From NCBI RefSeq assembly GCF_007565055.1, contig NC_044559.1:40170546-40234545 (forward strand): a DNA stretch of 64,000 nucleotides. The letters run 5' to 3'. Shown here piece after piece: positions 11,506 to 56,100 of the stretch. The stretch is from Rhinopithecus roxellana. Its lineage: Eukaryota; Chordata; Mammalia; Primates; Cercopithecidae. The notes beneath the pieces are model-generated. The model did not search any database and was not told the DNA's origin. It was given only the letters and a program-made list of their open reading frames with translations. Every line of letters begins with the position of its first letter. Position 1 is the stretch's first letter. Position numbers and translations under genes: made by a program.

Positions 11506-11879
11506 ATTCTACTCACCAATTATCTGTCTTCCCCAGTGGACTGCTCTGTCTTGTTCAGCCCTGTAAGGTATCCCTAATGCCTTATTAGGCCCTCAATTTT
11601 ATTTTTGTTTTGGAGATGGCTGCATGAAGGAATGGATGGAGACCCTTCCTCCATCCTCAGGACGCCCCTTTTTAGGAACAAGGTGACCTGTTCTTTTGAG
11701 CTTGACTAGAGGGCAGAGGTAGAACAAGGAAAGCCTAAGACGGGAAGAAAGATTGGAGTGGATTGAGAAGAAGGATGAAGAGCTGGATTAGAGAAATTGA
11801 GAGAGGCTGCGGAGACTCAAGGACGTTTCCAAGTGCGAAGGGCCAAGGGCAGAAGAGGAGTGGAGCTGCACCCAGCACG
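11506..11879. other. Upstream flank of the DENND10 CpG island
   Basis: Alu-free, moderately GC-rich sequence that passes into the CpG island. No exon or other element is recognised; distal promoter function is possible but not shown. Confidence 0.4.
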
Positions 11880-12127
11880 TCCTGACAGGTAGGACTGGGG
11901 CTGGAGTAGGTGGGCCTGCGGGTGGGGCGGGGCCGACGGAGGGGTTGATGGTCCTGTGATTGGGCGGTGCGACAGGGAGGCGGGTCCTACGGCGGGAGGC
12001 GGGGCCTGTGATGGGCCAGGGAGGGAGGTGGGGCCTGTTATGGGGGCGGGCCGTACGGCGGGCGGGGCTCGGGTGAGAGGCGGGTCCTGCAGGCTGCAGC
12101 TAGAGCTGCGCGCCGCGGCGGCGGAAG

Positions 12128-44900
<32,773 letters not shown>

Positions 44901-46035
44901 CTGTGTGACAGAATGTATCACTGATGACTGATAGAAAGCCCTCTTTCACTCTGATTATCCATTAACTACATAAAGTCCTGAAAATAACAGAGAAACTGTT
45001 ATATATTTTTAATGATTTATTTGCAGGTATTGAGATTTGACCTGAAAAACAATGAAACACATGAACACACTTCTGATTTTCTCCTAGCTGATTAGTTTCC
45101 TGCCTGCTGTCAGTGCTGGACAAAGTGCTGTTACTACTTTATATAACATTACAAAACAGCTAGAGGTCCTGGGGTAAGAGAAAAAAAGCACATTATGACA
45201 AATGCGAAAGCCTTCATTATTACACATTCCAGTTTCTCACTGTGTAGTCATAAGCTAATGGTTTACTTTCAGAAAGCTGCCTGAAACGTTGCTTTGTACT
45301 CTAGGAAGAACTTTAATTCCTCCTGAGGAACTCTACTTTCTGAGCCCAACTGCTAAGTTTTCTGCGGAACTGTCTAGAAGATCATTCAAGAGAGCCTGCA
45401 GTTGCACTTTCTTGTAAAAGTTAAACAAAAAAAAAAGGTTTTTCCCGGCTTTTGAACATTTTGCCTATATTATGAGAGTTTTGCATATATTTTATACTTG
45501 AGTAGACAAGTTTAATAATCCATATTTATACTATCGCAGATGTAAGCATTTGGGAAACGTTCAGCCATTAGCACTCATTTAACCCTGTTAGCAATATTCT
45601 TTTGAAAAAGGTGCCAGTCCTTATGTGGTAAACTAAGAAGCCCATTGAATATAACACTGTGTAGGACTGAAACAGTGACTTTATATTATTGCTAAGGGAA
45701 TATGAGATTAACTTCCTACAGGGGCCAAAACCAGAGAAAGGCTTCCAGCAACTTTGGTGAAAGTAATTTGGCCACATGTCAAGCCAACTGTTTGTATTCA
45801 TTTATGTACCTTTTTCACAACTGGAGACCTTAAAATTGCCAAATCAGCATGGAGGCCTCAATTACGTGCTTGTTAGTGTGTCATTCATGTTGATTGTAAG
45901 GGATTACTTTCACTCAGTACTGATGTCCTTGGAAATCTTACCTGGAAACATGTTTGCAAAAAACATTATTGGATCTTTCATTTTTTTTTCTTGGTATTAC
46001 ATATTTGTTAAATAAAAATTAAACACCCTCTCTTT
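44901..46035 (+). other. DENND10: DENND10 3' UTR
   Basis: Alu-free AT-rich DNA directly after the stop codon, in contrast with the repeat-filled introns. It ends at the canonical AATAAA at 46011-46016. The exact cleavage site is inferred to be about 15-20 bases further. The short open frames inside are not credible genes. Confidence 0.85.
46011..46016 (+). terminator. DENND10: DENND10 polyadenylation signal AATAAA
   Basis: Canonical hexamer in 'gttaaataaaaattaaac', followed by a T-rich stretch ('cctctctttttgag', 46027-46040) that could serve as the downstream element. Confidence 0.85.
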
Positions 46036-46202
46036 TTGAGTGAGGGCAGGGGAGGACCTGAAATAAGATGATGTTTTACTAAGGCAAATAATTGAAAATT
46101 AAATCTGCACTTTATGGAAATGAAAAATACTAACATCTTTTTCCTCATTTTTTTGTATTACTATATTAGCTAATGATCAAAGTTGTTAAAATTATAAATT
46201 TA

Positions 46203-46483
46203 TGGCCGGGCGCGGTGGCTCAAGCCTGTAATCCCAGCACTTTGGGAGGCCGAGACGGGCGGATCACAAGGTCAGGAGATCGAGACCATCCTGGCTAACA
46301 CAGTGAAACCCCGTCTCTACTAAAAATACAAAAACTAGCCGGGCGAGGTGGCGGGCTCCTGTAGTCCCAGCTACTCGGGAGGCTGAGGCAGGAGAATGGC
46401 GTAAACCCGGGAGGCGGAGCTTGCAGTGAGCTGAGATCCGGCCACTGCACTCCAGTCCGGGCGACAGAGCGAGACTCCGCCTC

Positions 46484-46511
<28 letters not shown>
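46203..46511 (+). repeat. AluYR-type (sense) with (TA)n tail
   Basis: Nearly undiverged, with the AluYR variants. It ends in poly(A) followed by a (TA)n run at 46496-46511. It lies just past the DENND10 polyadenylation site. Confidence 0.94.
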
Positions 46512-46514
<3 letters not shown>

Positions 46515-46679
46515 TTTATGATGCAGAAATAAAATGGAAATATTTTGATATTCAACTACTTTTAGGTGGGTGATGAATTGTCCCCTTTCTCTGATTCTGC
46601 TCATTCCAAAGAAAACGGAGGAAAAAAACTGTGAGGGCACTAGGGAATTATGAAAAGACCTGTCTGAAAGTTCAAGATG

Positions 46680-46978
46680 GGCAAGGGCGCAGTGGCTCAT
46701 GCCTGTAATCCCAGCACTTTGGGAGGCCGAGGTAGGCGGATCACCTGAGATCAGGAATTAGAGAATAGCCTGGCCAACGTGGTGAAACCCCATCTCTACT
46801 AAAAGTACAAAAATTAGCTGGGTGTGGTGGCGGGTGCCTGTAATCCCAGCTACTCAGGAGGCTGAGGCAGGAGAATTGCTCGAACCTGGGAGGTGGAGGT
46901 TGCAGTGAGCCGAGATTGCACCATTGCACTCCAGCCTGGGCAACAAAATGAGACTCGGTCTCAAAAAAAAAAAAACTT
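46680..46978 (+). repeat. Alu (sense)
   Basis: Full-length, with 'ttcaag' at both flanks. Confidence 0.92.
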
Positions 46979-47334
46979 CAAGCCGTCCCTCGCCATACAC
47001 CCTTTCCTCCCGCCCTAGCCCTCCTCCACTCGCCCTCCTGGAGCTGCCTCTAACTTTAGTCTCCTGTCCTTGGAAGGTGCCTTCACATTTCTGTCATCTG
47101 GTAGTGGTTAAACCTCCACCTGCAGCTGTTGCCCATCTTGTTCTCTAACTTTAATTTTGGTTAGTGTCAGCTTGTGGTCAGACTGAGCCATTTACTGATT
47201 TTGTCCTTTTAGGCTGTTGTGAAACTCTCCTCACCAGATTTGGAAATTAACCGTCATTCTGGCCTTGGGGAAACAAAACCACAGATAAATTCTTTGGTAA
47301 TTTGGGGTAGGGTGCATTGGAATCGTTAGTCCAA

Positions 47335-47740
47335 TACTCAAATGTCGAGGTACCTACTCTGGGCCATGCCTGTGTTGTATTTTGGGCTACCCTTATGGGC
47401 AGCAGCCCCTGCTCTCACGGTGCTGCTCACAGTCCACTTGGGGAATAGGGTCAACAAACAGGCTGCTGTCGTGCGGCTAGTGCTAGGCGTGATGTGTGAA
47501 ACAGAGTGGTATCAGCACACAGATGGGGACCCAGTTCAGTGCTGTCAATCCTGGAAGGCCTCTCAGAGGGAGTGATCGATGTCAAAGTCAGACCTGAAGC
47601 ATAAGAAGACATCTATTCAGACCAGAGGAAACAGCTGTGTGAAGGTCCGAAGAAGAGACCACGGCCCATGTGAGGACCTGGAGGGTCTAGAGGGAGGGGA
47701 GGGAGTGGCAGGATATGAGTACGGGAAAGGCTTGCCGTGG
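47335..47740 (+). repeat. L2 LINE remnant
   Basis: 'cagcccctgctctcacggtg', 'tggaaggcctctcagaggga' and 'cagacctgaagcataagaag' follow L2 3' blocks. 46979-47334 has no recognised feature. Confidence 0.65.
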
Positions 47741-47787
47741 TGAGGAATGTGGGCTTGATCTTGACGCACTGGGAAGCCATTTAAGGT

Positions 47788-48470
47788 TTCTCAGGCCGGG
47801 TGCAGTGCTCATGCCTGTAATCCCAGCACTTTGAGAGGCCAAAGCGGGTGGATCACGAGGACAGGAGGTGACAGCCTGGCCAACAGGGTGAAAGCCCATC
47901 TCTACTAAAAACAAAACAAAAATTAGCTGAATGTGGTGGCTGGTGCACACCTGTAGTCCCAGCTACTCAGGAGGCTGAGGCACAAGAATCACTTGAACCC
48001 AGTGTCAGGCCTCTGAGCCCAAGCCTGCATGTATTCATCCAGATGGCCTGAATTAACTGAAGAATCACAAAACAAGTGATAATGGCCTGTTCCTGCCTTA
48101 ACTGATGACATTACCTTGTGAAATTCCTTCTCCTGGCTCATCCTGGCTCAAAAGCTCCCCCACTGAGCACCTTGTGGCCCCCACCCCTGCCAGCCAGAGA
48201 ACAACCCCCTTTGACTAATTTTCCACTACCTACCCAAATCTTATAAAACGGCCCCACCCCTATCTCCCTTCACTGACTCTTTTCGGCCCACCTGCACCCA
48301 GGTGATTAAAAAGCTTTATCGCTCACACAAAGCCTGTTTGGTGGTCTTTTCACACGGACGCGCGTGAAACCCAGGAGGTGGAGGTTGCAGTGAGCCAAGA
48401 TCGTGCCACTGCACTCTACACTCCAGCCTGGGTGACAGAGCGAGACTCCGTCTCAAAACAAAAAAAAAAA
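47788..48470 (+). repeat. Sense Alu split by a solo LTR
   Basis: The Alu runs 47788-48002 and resumes at 48370-48470. The LTR7-like element fills the gap exactly within the right monomer. Confidence 0.93.
48003..48369 (+). mobile_element. LTR7-like solo LTR (HERV-H family)
   Basis: Starts TGTCAGGCCTCTGAGCCCAA and contains 'gatgacattaccttgtgaaa', the TATA-like 'cttataaaacggccccaccc' and the polyadenylation region 'gtgattaaaaagctttatcg'. It ends 'cacggacgcgcgtgaaa'. These are diagnostic of the LTR7/HERV-H LTR from memory. A 5-bp target duplication 'cccag' stands at 47998-48002 and 48370-48374. There is no internal retroviral sequence, so it is a solo LTR left by LTR-LTR recombination. At 367 bases it is shorter than the usual 400-450. 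Confidence 0.93.
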
Positions 48471-48942
48471 CTGTTCAGCAGGTGTGATTTAGAAGAGCAG
48501 GCTGGAACGTGGACCGGAGGGAGTAGGCAGGAGATGGGCCAGGCAGTGCCAGCAGGGGACGCTGTTGGACTGCGCTGGGTGGTAGCAGCGGGCATACGTG
48601 GGTTCCAGACTCCATGTACTGGGCCCCGTCTACTGAATACGCTGGGGTTAAGGTGGGGAGAGGGCGCCTCCAGTGATCCTGTCTGGTGCACCTGGGTAGG
48701 TGGTGGTGTCAATTCCTGAGACTGGGAGGGAGAGCTGCTCTCACGTTTGGATGGGTTGAGTTTGAGGTGTCTGGGACATCCAAATGGCAAAGTGCAGCCA
48801 AGTAAGCAGCTCAGTGACCAGCCTGAGTGCCCAGCAGTGTGGCAGGGCCACATTCAGGTGGGTCACAGATGAGAGAAGACTTAGTAGAATGGGAAGTGGG
48901 GCAGAGACTGTGAGGGCGACAACTCTTAAGGTCTGGCTACAG
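48471..48942. other. Intergenic spacer, unassigned
   Basis: GC-rich single-copy-like DNA, possibly with an L2 or MIR relic. The open frames here lack recognisable domains. Confidence 0.4.
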
Positions 48943-49397
48943 CCAGGTGTGGTGGCAGGCGTCTGTACTCCCAGCCACTCAGGAGGCTGAAGCAGGTGGG
49001 GCCCTTGAGCCCAGGAGTTCAAGGCTGCAGTGAGCTATGGTTGTGCCACTGTACTCCAGCCTGGGTGACAGCAAGATCCGGTCTCTAATGAGGCAGGTGA
49101 CAAGCAGTTCTTTTTGAGACACAGTCTAGTTCTGTCACCCAGGCTGGAGTGCAATGGCGCGACCTCGACTCACTGCAACCTCTGCCGCCAGGGTTCAAGT
49201 GATTCTCGTGCCTCAGCCTCCTGAGTGGCTGGGACTACAGGTGTGCACCACCACGCCTGGCTGATTTTTGTATTTTTAGTAGACACGGCGTTTTACCATG
49301 TTGGCCAGGCTGGTCTCAAACTCCTGACCTCAGGTGATCCGCCGGCCTCAGCCTCCCCAAGTGCTGGGATTACAGGCATGAGCCACCATGCCCGGCG
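48943..49397. repeat. Sense right-arm Alu and full antisense Alu
   Basis: Fragment at 48943-49095, then a full antisense Alu at about 49110-49397 flanked by 'gacaagcagtt' on both sides (about 49099 and 49398). Confidence 0.9.
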
Positions 49398-49794
49398 GAC
49401 AAGCAGTTTACACACTTATGGGAAGGACCCAGCAGACACAGGCTACAGAGGACAGCCCTGAGGAAGCAGAGAGGGGCCCAGAGCCTGGAACTTGTGCCTT
49501 GCACGGAGGAAGGATGGGTGTGGGTGTGGATGTAGGGGCTCCACTGCTGACTTGAGTTTCCTGGCGGAGCAGGCAGGGTCCTTTGCCAGAGAGGAGAAAG
49601 GAGGCACTGGGCAGAGGGCAGCAAAGGTTTTAAGCAGCTGTCTAGATTGGAGGACGCTGACTAAGGAAACAAGATTGCTTTTGGGGTTGGAGGCCATAAA
49701 CAGCGCCCCAGGGGTACGTTTTCCACTTGAGATGGCCTATCCATTGAACGCCTGTGTCCTGGGCACGGTGGACTCTGTGTTCTTTCTTCAAATA
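49398..49794. other. Spacer downstream of SFXN4
   Basis: Single-copy-like DNA between the last Alu and the SFXN4 polyadenylation signal. No feature is recognised. Confidence 0.45.
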
Positions 49795-50107
49795 CTCAAC
49801 TTGAGACAGGTTTATTAGGTAATTAGTGATTTCACAGTACCCTTTCGCAGGCCGGTCCCCTCTCCAACCTTCTCCTTAGCAACCCAGGGATGTCAGACGG
49901 GGCACCCTCCCACTGTCTTCTCCAGCCAGCCTTAAAAACCCCAGACATGCCAGCCTGGGAGTGATCTCAGTGTGGAATTTTAAGTCTCCTTGTCAGCACA
50001 GACACCTCTGGGGTCCCCAGAAGGCCTCTGGCAGAGTTCTCTAAACCGAACCTGGAGAGGTGAAGGTTTTCAAGCAGGAAGCACATGAATTCACCTGAAA
50101 CTCATGT
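49795..50107 (-). other. SFXN4: SFXN4 3' UTR with AATAAA
   Basis: Lies immediately after the SFXN4 stop on the minus strand. TTTATT at 49811-49816 is AATAAA on the minus strand. The exact 3' end is inferred, about 15-20 bases beyond. Alu-free. Confidence 0.8.
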
Positions 50108-50185
50108 CTACACCCCTCTGTGATAAAAGATTTCTGTTTCTTCTGTTGAAGGCTGAAATTTCTCTTCATGACTACAGCACTGTAT
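50108..50185 (-). CDS. SFXN4: SFXN4 last coding exon with stop
   Basis: On the minus strand: acceptor atttttcAG|ATACAG, 25 codons and TAG at 50108-50110. The C-terminus reads STEETEIFYHRGV. It starts in phase 0, matching the upstream donor. Confidence 0.94.
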   Translation of the reverse strand: MQCCSHEEKFQPSTEETEIFYHRGV

Positions 50186-53100
50186 CTGAAAAATAGTTAA
50201 ATTCACAATATTTCTATTAATAGTTTTTCTTGCCGTAGAAGCCAAGTTAAAAAAATCATTTTCTGAAAGCCACCATTTCACAGTCTATCTTTTTCAATAA
50301 TGTCTAATCTATAGCAGAAAATGTAGCCTTTTTTTTTTTTTTTCATCACCCAAGTAGTAAAGAAACTTTTTAAACCTTTTTTTTTTTTTTTTTTTTTGAT
50401 ACAGAGTCTTGTTCTGTTGCCCAGGCTGGAGTGCGGTGGCACCATCTCAGCTCACTGCAACCTCTACCCTCCAAGTTCAAGTGATTCTCGTAGCTCAGCC
50501 ACCCGAGTAGCTGGGATTATAGGCGCACACCACCACCTCTGGCCTATTATTGTTATTTACTTATCTTTATATTTGTTTATAATTGAAACTTTCCATTAAA
50601 AAGTTTTAAGATGGCTGGGCACAATGGCTCATGCCTGTAATCCCAACACTTTGGGAGGCTGAGGCGGGTAGATCACTTGAGACCAGCCTGGCTAACATGG
50701 TGAAACCCCGTTTCTACAAAAAATACAAAAATTAGCCAGGCGTGGTGGTGGGTGCCTGTAATCCCAGCTACTCCGGTGGCTGAGGCACGAGAATCGCTTG
50801 GACCTGGGAGGTGGAGGTTACAGTGAGCCAAGATCAGGAGGATTGCTTGAGGTGGGGAGTTTGCAATCAGCCTGGGCAATACAGTGGGACCCTGTCTCTA
50901 CAAAAAATAAAAAATGAGCCAGGTGTGGTGGTACGTTCCTGGAGTCCCAGCTACTTGGGAGGCTGAGGCCAGAGGATCACTTGAGCCTGGGAGTCAAGGC
51001 TGCAGTAAGCCATGATTATACCACTGCCCTCCAGCCTGGGCAACAGAGTGAAACCCTGTCTCAGACATACAAACAAACAAAAAACAAATGTGGACAGAAT
51101 GTAATGAACTCACATGTGCTCACTCAGGAATAACTATTAACAATTTGCAGATCTCATTTCATCGAGCACCTCCCACACCCAGCAGTAGGGTTTTTTTCCT
51201 TGAGTATTTTAAGGCAATTCTCATGTCATGTTACTATGCCATTATCATATGTAACAAAATTAGTAATAACTCCTTATCTCATCTAAGCACCTCCATGGCC
51301 GCCTTGAGCCAACAGGATATTTTCTATTTTTTTTTTTTTTTTTTGAGACGGAGTCTCACTCCGTCGCCCAGGCTGGAGCGCAGTGGTGCAATCTCGGCTC
51401 ACTGCAAGCTCCACCTCTGGGGTTCATGCCATTCTCCTGCCTCAACCTCCAAAGTAGATGGGACCACAGGCGCCCGCCACCACACCTGGCTAATATTTTG
51501 AATTTTTAATAGAGACGGGGTTTCACCGTGTTAACCAGGATGGTCTCAATGTCCTGACCTCATGATCCACCCACCTCGGCCTCCCAAAGTGCTGGGATTA
51601 CAAGCATTAGCCACCACGCCCGACCCCAACAGGATATTTTCAAAGTCCAGCAAGCAAGTCTTGGCATCTGGGGTCATGTGTGTGACTGACTCCCTTTCCT
51701 GCCTCCACTCTGGCCTCTGGAGTTCTGCCCCTTCCAACCTTGAATGACTCACCTGCTGCCCACCTCCTCGGCCTGGCTGTGCAGGGCCTGCCACCTGGCC
51801 CCCAGCATCCTGCCTGTTCCTTGCAGCCTCACATGCCCATTCAGCCCTTCCCATCCTCCACTGGGGATAAACTCTTCCTCTCCTTCCTGGGCTCAAGTGA
51901 TCCTCTCACCGCAGCCTTCTGAGTAGCTGGAACTGCAGGTGTGTGCCACTTCACCCCACTCATTTTTTTTTTTTTGAGACAGAGTCTCACTCTCTGGCCC
52001 CATTGCAGCCTTGACCAAAGATCAGGTGATCTTCCTACCTCAGCTACCTGAGTGGCTGGGACTACAGGCACATACCATGCCTGGCTAATTATTATTATTA
52101 TTATTTTTTTCTTTTTAATTTTTTTCAGAATAGAGATGAGGTTCAGGCTGGTTTCAAACCCTGAGCTAAAGTGATCCTCCCCACCTTGGCCTCCCAAAGT
52201 GCTGGGATTACAGGTGTGACCCACCATGCCCAGCCAAATTTTTATTGTCAGCAGAGACAAGGTCTTGCTATGTTGCCCTGGCTGGTCTTGAACTCCGGGG
52301 CTCAAGTGATCCTCCCACTTGGGCTTCCCAGAGTGCTGGGATTACAGGCATGAGCCACAGCCCCCGACCTAATTTTTAGAACATTTTGTGTAGAAACGGG
52401 GTCTCACTGCATTCCCCAGGCTGGTCTGGAACTCGTGGCCTCAAGCAATCTTCCCACCTTGGTCTCCCAAAGTGTTGGGATTACAGACATGAGCCACCAT
52501 GCCTGGCCTGAAATTTTATTCTGAGATGCCGCCTCACTCCCCAACCCCTCGCCCATAGCATAGTAATAAGCATAACTATCTAAAATAATTTGAAACATCT
52601 ACGTTGTGCTGGCAAAGTTGCTTGAATGAATGATCCTAAAACCTAAACCTATAAAATGTGGATTCTGAACAAGATCATTCCATAAATATAAATGCTTTTG
52701 AGGACATATATATTTATAGTGACAGAAACAAGCACTTAAAATATTTAGCCAAGAAATTGCTGATATCTACTAGCATCAATAATGTCCTTGACATCTGCTA
52801 GAAATTTACGGCAGAGCTTTGGAAATTAAAAAAACTGGCTTTCTGACTTAAAAAAAAAATGTCCTTGCTGCCTACTAAGCAACAACCCTCGGCAGAGACG
52901 CCATTATCTTCAGCTCTCTTTAACAGATAAGAAAATGGAGCAAGTTGACCAAGGTCGTGGAGAAGCTGGAATCTGAGTCCAGGCAGTCTGACTCATAATA
53001 AATTATATTATAAATTATCTACAGAACTGGGCTGTCCAATAGCCACTAAGCACACAAGAGTACCTAATTTAAAATTTAACTTAATTTACAATTCCGTTCC

Positions 53101-56100
53101 CTAGTCACACCAGCCTCTCCTGAAGTGCTCAGTAGCACATGTAGCTCTTGGCTACCATATTGGACAGCACCAATCTATTATAGAACATTTCCATCACTGC
53201 AGAAAGTTCTATTGGAGAGGGTGTAGTTAGAGAACATTTTGGAGTATTTAAAATTTCTTTAATTAAGTAGTTTTAAAACATTTCTTTTTATGCCCCAGAA
53301 AAAAATGCTTATGAAATATTGTTAAGAAAAACAGAACCCAAAACTGCACTAAGAGAATTGAGGGATAGAATTAAATATAAATATCATTACAGTTAACCCT
53401 TGAATAATACAGGTTTGAACGATGCAGGCCCACTTATACACTGATTTTCTTCCCCCTACGTCACCCGTGAGACAGCCAGACCAACCCCTCTTCCTCCTCC
53501 GCAGCCTACTCGACATGAAGATGACGAGGATGAAGACCTTGATCCTCACTGAAACTGATGACTCACCTTCATGTAATAAACAGTAAATATATTTTTTCCT
53601 CCTTTTTTTTTTTTTTTTTTTTTGAAACAGAGTCTCATTCTGTCGCCCAGGCTGGAGTAAAATGTCATGATCTTGGCTCATTGCAACCTCCACATCCCCA
53701 GGTTCAAGCGATTCTCCTGCCTCAGCCTCCTGAGTAGCTGGGATTACAGGCCCCACCACACCTGGCTAATGTTTGTATTTTTAGTAGAGCTGGAGTTTTA
53801 TTTACCATGTTGGCCAAGCTGCTCTTGAACTCCTGATCTCAAGTTATCTCCCCACCTCAGTGTCCCAAAGTGCTAAGATTACAGGCGTGAGCCACTGCAC
53901 CTGGCCTGATTTTCTTTCTTTTTTTTTTTTTTTTATACGGAGTCTCTCTCTTGTCGCCCAGGCTGGAGTGCAGTGGTGTGATCTCGGCTCACTGCAAGCT
54001 CCGCCTCCTGGGTTCAAGCCATTCTCCTGTCTCAGCCTCCCAAGTAGCTGGGACTACAGGCGCCTGCCACTGCGCCCGGCTAATTTTTTTGTATTTTTAG
54101 GTGAGACGGGGTTTCACTGTGTTAGCCAGGATGGTCTCAATCTCCTGACCTCGTGATCCACCTGCCTCGGCCTCCCAAAGTGCTGGGATTACAGGTGTGA
54201 GCCACCGCGCCCGGCCTGATTTTCTTAATAACATTCTATTTTCTCTAGTTTATTGTAGGAATACATAATATAACACATATAGAATATAAAATATGTGTTA
54301 CTTGACTTTTTATGCTATTGGTAAGCTTCCGGTCAGCAGTAAGCTATTAATAGTTAAGTTTTCAGGGAGTCAAAGGTGATACTTGAATTTCTGACTACTA
54401 ACCCCCAAGTTGTTCAAAAGTCAACTGTATTTTGTTTTATTATTTTATTTTTTTGAAATAGGGTCTCACTCTCACCCAGACTGGAGTACAGTGGTGCAAT
54501 CATGGCTCACTGCAGCCTCAACCCTGGGCCCAGGTGATCCTCCCACCTCAGCCTCCTGAGCAGCTGGGACAACAGGTGTACATCACCACATCCAGCTAAT
54601 TTGTGTATTATTTTTTGTAAAGATAGGGTCTTACTATGTTGCCTAAGCAGGTCTTGAACTCCTGGGCTCAAGCAATCTTCCCACCTTGGCCTCCCAAAGT
54701 GCTGGGATTACAAGTGTGAGCCACTGCACCTGGTCTTGTTTTATATTTTTATAAACTTTGCAGATTTGTAAGAATAACTTACTTACTTTACTCTTATAAC
54801 CGCAAAATAATAAACTTTGAGAGAAAAGTGGAATGGGGGCACTTACCCGTCCAATCTGTGGAAATATACTAAAAGAAACTGGCGCCATCAGTCCCATTGT
54901 CAGGACAGTACAAGACAGTTTCAAGATCCACAATGACCCTGGGTTTTTCAGGAAAAACTGGGTCCTGTAAGAGACAAGGCATGGCTCACTAGTGATGTTA
55001 AACTATCAGGGCTTATTTTTTGAACAGCTGAATCAGGGCCTGTTTTTTTTTTTTTTTTTGCTTTGTTTTGTTTTTTAATTTTTATTTTTAGTGCACCTGA
55101 ATGGCTGGATCAGGGCCTGTTCTTTTTTCTTTTTTTTCTTTTTTTGAGACGGAGTCTCGCTCTGTCGCCCGGGCTGGAGTGCAGTGGCCGGTTCTCAGCT
55201 CACTGCAAGCTCCGCCTCCCGGGTTTATGCCATTCTCCTGCCTCAGCCTCCGAGTAGCTGGGACTACAGGCGCCCGCCACCTCGCCCGGCTAGTTTTTGT
55301 ATTTTTTTAGTAGAGACGGGGTTTCACCGTGTTAGCCAGGATGGTCTCTATCTCCTGACCTCGTGATCCGCCCGTCTCGGCCTCCCAAAGTGATGGGATT
55401 ACAGGCTTGAGCCACCGCGCCCGGCCGTTCTTTTTTCTTTTTACTGTACCTGAACAGCTAGATCAAGGCCTGTTTTCTTATTTTTTTTTGAGAGAGTCTT
55501 CCTCTGTCGCCTGGAGTACAATGGTGTGATTTTGGTTCACTGCAACCTCTGCCTCCTGGGTTCAAACGATTCTCCTGCATCAGTCTCCTGCGTAGCTGGG
55601 ATTATAGGCACCCGCCACCACGCCTGGCTAATTTTTGCATTTTCAGTAGAGGTAGGGTTTCACCATGTTGCCTAGGCTGGTCTCAAACTCCTGACCTCAG
55701 GTGATCTGCCCACCTCAGCCTCCCAAAGTGCTGGGATTACAGGCGTGAGCCACCGCGCCATCCCATCCCTCCTTCTTGGAAATGTGCTCTGTGTGTGGTC
55801 CTAGCAGGCGATTCCCACCCTCGCCACACTGCAGCTCAGGCACACAACCCAACTCAGGCCTACAGAACCCTTCCCCAGGAGTCTGCCCTGAGGGGAAGAC
55901 ATTCGTGCCTCCCCTCGGGTTTGCTGTATTCCACCTCTGATCAGGAGGCTGTGAGGCTATGAGCTGGGAGTTACTAGCAAACGGGTCCCTCATCAAGATG
56001 AAGAAGCCAATTTGGCAGGAGAGAAGGAACCAATACCCACGAGGGTGACAGGGAGGTGCACCCAGCAAGGGAGCTTCTGTTCAAGCTGCCATGGTCTGCA

